DNA of 21,423 nt from Oscillospiraceae bacterium. GTDB taxonomy: Bacteria; Bacillota; Clostridia; Oscillospirales; Oscillospiraceae. Under the pieces are notes generated by a model. That model searched no databases. It was not told the DNA's origin and saw only the letters and a program-made list of their open reading frames with translations. Within the stretch, counting starts at the first letter, position 1; every line of letters starts with the position of its first letter. The DNA is taken from positions 1-21,423 of the forward strand of contig JAFNXT010000112.1 in assembly GCA_017378975.1 (NCBI GenBank). Reading direction: 5' to 3'. Positions 20,808 to 21,423 of this stretch are shown here, one piece after another. A program made the position numbers and the translations under genes.

Positions 20808-21423
20808 TCATTCCTTATATCCAAAGTTACGGACGAGGAAATCGCTGTCTCGCCAGTTCTCCTTCACTTTGACCCAAGTGGTCAAATACACCTTGGTACC
20901 CATGAACCGCTCACAATCGGTCCGTGCCATGGTAGAGATCTTCTTGAGCATGGCGCCCTGTTTTCCGATGATGATACCCTTATGGCTGGCTCGCTCACAG
21001 AAGATGGTCGCATCGATGTCGATGATGCCGTTGTCACGTTCGGAGAACGTGGTGATCTCCACGGCCGTGCCGTGAGGGATCTCCTTATCCAGACACCACA
21101 GGAGCTTCTCCCGGATGATCTCCGCCATCACCTGGCGCTCCGGCTGGTCGGTGGTGATGTCCTCCGGGAACAGGAAGGGACTTTCCACCGCGTAACCCTC
21201 GCAGACAGACAAGAGTTCCTCCACACCGTCGCCGGTCTTGGCAGAGATCGGGATGATAGAATCAAATTTGGCAGCTTTGGAGTAAACATCGATCACCTCC
21301 AACAGCTTGTCCTTCTCTACGGTATCGATCTTATTGATCGCCAGGACCGCGGGGCATTTACTGCCACGGATCTTCTCGATCAGTCCTTCTTCCTGAGGAC
21401 CAACGGAGGCGATGGGCTCCACC
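20808..21423 (-). CDS. era: GTPase Era, C-terminal part (cut by window edge)
   Basis: About 205 residues of Era are visible; roughly the first 95 (Walker A, switches) lie beyond the right edge. Era binds the 3' end of 16S rRNA and guides assembly of the 30S subunit. Present are the G4 motif NKID, the G5 motif SAKTG, the linker (PEDITTDQPERQ) and the KH RNA-binding domain with GIIIGKQGAML, ending in a family-typical VKVKENWRDSDFLVRNFGY. The first in-frame GTG at 21422 is an internal codon, not a start. It is followed after 54 bases by yqzL and then recO, with no terminator between. Confidence 0.96.
   Translation of the reverse strand, partial: VEPIASVGPQEEGLIEKIRGSKCPAVLAINKIDTVEKDKLLEVIDVYSKAAKFDSIIPISAKTGDGVEELLSVCEGYAVESPFLFPEDITTDQPERQVMAEIIREKLLWCLDKEIPHGTAVEITTFSERDNGIIDIDATIFCERASHKGIIIGKQGAMLKKISTMARTDCERFMGTKVYLTTWVKVKENWRDSDFLVRNFGYKE

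Overview
The window is a moderately GC-rich bacterial chromosome segment in which every supported gene lies on the minus strand, so the transcription order is from right to left. The gene families and their order point to Bacillota, class Clostridia: era–yqzL–recO in that order, MutS2 with an Smr tail, an HPr protein with both His15 and Ser46, a SpoIIM-like membrane protein next to xerD, and large secreted modular wall enzymes. A gut anaerobe of the Oscillospirales type is my best guess, but that is inference.

Right part (about 21423–12430) is housekeeping DNA. The C-terminal two thirds of Era, a 47-residue YqzL-like protein too small for ordinary ORF calling, RecO and MutS2 form one tightly packed run. 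A clear promoter then starts HPr, followed by uvrC, rsmD and a coiled-coil protein (repair, rRNA methylation, unknown). A phospho-sugar mutase follows. Strong hairpins sit just ahead of uvrC, of the mutase and of the next membrane-protein gene, leaving little or no room for promoters after them.

Middle part (12346–9650): a small four-helix membrane protein, a 362-base gap with a perfect 24-bp inverted repeat and a promoter, a SpoIIM-like protein with an exact 21-bp in-frame duplication, then XerD with a good terminator. A second gap carries a strong promoter and a leader of about 200 nt.

Left part (9647–1) is the accessory and most interesting section. That promoter feeds a 1742-residue secreted peptidoglycan hydrolase (glucosaminidase, two NlpC/P60-like domains, three ricin-type lectin domains, four double surface-repeat modules). 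After it comes a 1318-residue secreted protein that joins a CE2-like SGNH esterase with a mutated active site, an apparently intact endonuclease/exonuclease/phosphatase domain and a beta-helix. No promoter is visible between these two, and their hairpins lack U-runs, so I infer one operon for an extracellular wall- and polymer-attacking pair. A 216-bp fold-back repeat follows, and then the first codons of another gene at the window edge.

No RNA genes, CRISPR arrays or insertion sequences were seen. Long open frames on the plus strand are antisense shadows, kept open because the real genes almost never use TTA, CTA or TCA codons.
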